Below are positions 22,314 through 23,244 of a stretch of 23,244 nucleotides of DNA, one piece after another. Every line of letters starts with the position of its first letter. Position 1 is the first letter of the stretch. This stretch comes from a virus. Location: positions 1-23,244 of IMG/VR virus record IMGVR_UViG_3300025669_000198, one strand, 5' to 3'. Under the pieces are notes generated by a model. That model was not told where the DNA came from and ran no database searches. It saw nothing but the letters and a program-made list of their open reading frames with translations. The translations under genes were made by a program, and so were the position numbers.

Positions 22314-23000
22314 CTATTCTTGGATATCTTCTTGCTGAATTGATACTGTTTTCAATGCTGGCAATAACGCTTTGCGATACGCTGTAACATCCTTTAGCCC
22401 TTTTTCGTCGAGTTTCTCTGCCATTTTAATATTAATCGTTGAATAAGCTATACCATTGTCGTTTTTAGTTTTTTCGAGTTCAATGCTCGACATCGCATCA
22501 TAATAATGCATTGACGCACTTGTCAGCCTCATGAAATAGTTCTTTGCTGGTCTAATTGATGTCGGCGGTAATGACACGACAACTGGCAGAATCGAATCTG
22601 GCATCAGCATAAACAGCATCAGCATGTTTTTGCATTCTTTGCCTTTGCCGCCTTTTTGGTCGCTGCCCCATGCGTTAAGCGGACATGTGCTGCATTCGCC
22701 GCCCGGATCGCCAACTCCGTTCTTTGCGTCTCTTGCTACACAATCAGGCGGACTGCCGCCGCCCGAATCATCAACGCTCTGCGCCCAATATGCGTTTTGA
22801 TACGCAATGTGGATGATAATTCCTGTTAGTGTTTTCTCGTCGTGTTCGCCGTCAAGCGCGGGCACGCTGAACGATGTACCGCCGCCCGCCGGAACTTTAA
22901 TCCGGTCAAGATTAAACACATCCAACTGCCCTGCCATGTTCGTCTGAATAAGTTCCTGAATTGCCTCGCTGTTGTTCAAAACCATGATCTCTTTACTCAT
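22314..23000 (-). CDS. Four-cysteine phage replication-associated protein, possible ssDNA-binding protein
   Basis: A 228-residue protein, ATG 23000 after AAAGGAG, ending TAG. The N-terminal part (LDRIKVPAGGGTSFSVPALD) is followed by a predicted beta-rich region with IIIHIAYQNAYW and a cysteine set C87, C103, C106 and C123 (PPDCVARDAK, GGECSTCPLNAWGSDQKGGK, GKECKN). The set may bind zinc or an iron-sulfur cluster. The second half has strands and helices (MPDSILPVVVSLPPTSIRPA). Its position directly before the primase suggests a role in replication, such as single-strand binding, but no named family was recognised. Confidence 0.5.
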   Translation of the reverse strand: MSKEIMVLNNSEAIQELIQTNMAGQLDVFNLDRIKVPAGGGTSFSVPALDGEHDEKTLTGIIIHIAYQNAYWAQSVDDSGGGSPPDCVARDAKNGVGDPGGECSTCPLNAWGSDQKGGKGKECKNMLMLFMLMPDSILPVVVSLPPTSIRPAKNYFMRLTSASMHYYDAMSSIELEKTKNDNGIAYSTINIKMAEKLDEKGLKDVTAYRKALLPALKTVSIQQEDIQE

Positions 23001-23019
23001 AATGTTTATCTCCTTTTAT

Positions 23020-23244
23020 TTATTTAATATTGTGTATTGTGCCGTGTTTTATTAGACTTGAATATTCGTCAATAAGCCACATATCACTAGCTGTTGCTAT
23101 ATAACATGCCGCGCCCTCGCGTTCGATCACCCCATCGACAACCGTTTCGTCTAAATCCATTCTGACTTTATCCCCTTCGTGAAGTTTTTCACCGAGCTTG
23201 CCATCAACAAATTCTTCAACCCCTATATATTGCTCAAGTATATA
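23020..23244 (-). CDS. Partial gene of unknown function (5' end outside window)
   Basis: The minus strand is open from the window edge to TAA at 23020-23022, 74 codons. Residues include IGVEEFVDGKLGEKLHEGDK, VRMDLDETVVDGVIEREGAA and SDMWLIDEYSSLIKHG, which look like a small beta-rich domain. The missing start prevents a family call. It precedes the four-cysteine gene with about 20 bases between, so the two are probably co-transcribed. Confidence 0.6.
   Translation of the reverse strand, partial: YILEQYIGVEEFVDGKLGEKLHEGDKVRMDLDETVVDGVIEREGAACYIATASDMWLIDEYSSLIKHGTIHNIK

Noticed and set aside
705-23027. Many plus-strand open frames of 60 to 190 codons across the whole window
   Set aside because: They lie antisense to clearly recognisable minus-strand genes, lack ribosome binding sites and show low-complexity or nonsense compositions.

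Overview
This window is a piece of a tailed double-stranded DNA bacteriophage or prophage of a Firmicutes host, probably a gut-type Clostridia. The evidence is A118/SPP1-like head genes, a Gp15-family tail chaperone, AGGAGG-type ribosome binding sites, AT-rich promoters and a dockerin-like repeat. All supported genes lie on the minus strand, so transcription runs from position 23244 towards 1. No integrase, repressor, tRNA, rRNA or CRISPR array was seen, so temperate versus virulent cannot be decided.

Right part (about 23244 to 18281), replication and modification. A partial unknown gene is followed by a four-cysteine protein and an archaeo-eukaryotic-type primase. Next come a DNA methyltransferase cut off at its catalytic DPPY motif, a PD-(D/E)XK homing-endonuclease-like gene with its own promoter, an intact methyltransferase, a DUF4406 protein and a second intact methyltransferase.

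Middle part (18293 to 14051). One UvrD/Rep-like helicase gene carries two inteins, one in helicase motif III and one in motif V, plus an in-frame TAG inside its Walker A region. Behind it is a GIY-YIG/NUMOD3 homing endonuclease gene with its own promoter and a foldable leader RNA.

Small-gene cluster (13990 to 12129). A strong promoter drives a chain of short overlapping genes: a truncated beta-helix fragment, a SEC-C zinc protein, a membrane protein with a dockerin-like repeat, several unknowns, a zinc-ribbon-like protein and a VRR-NUC nuclease. An AT-rich gap with repeats and an HNH-endonuclease-like gene follow.

Late module (11426 to 1). A consensus promoter starts the morphogenesis genes. 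They run in order: small and large terminase, portal (TTG start), small accessory genes, minor capsid protein, NTF2-like protein, scaffold, major capsid, small protein, beta-helix protein, four connector/minor capsid proteins, major tail protein with an Ig-like domain, tail chaperone with a predicted -1 frameshift, and the start of the tape measure gene.

The most unusual feature is the density of selfish elements: two inteins and three homing-endonuclease-like genes lie between about 11.4 and 20.7 kb, next to broken or duplicated host-gene pieces.
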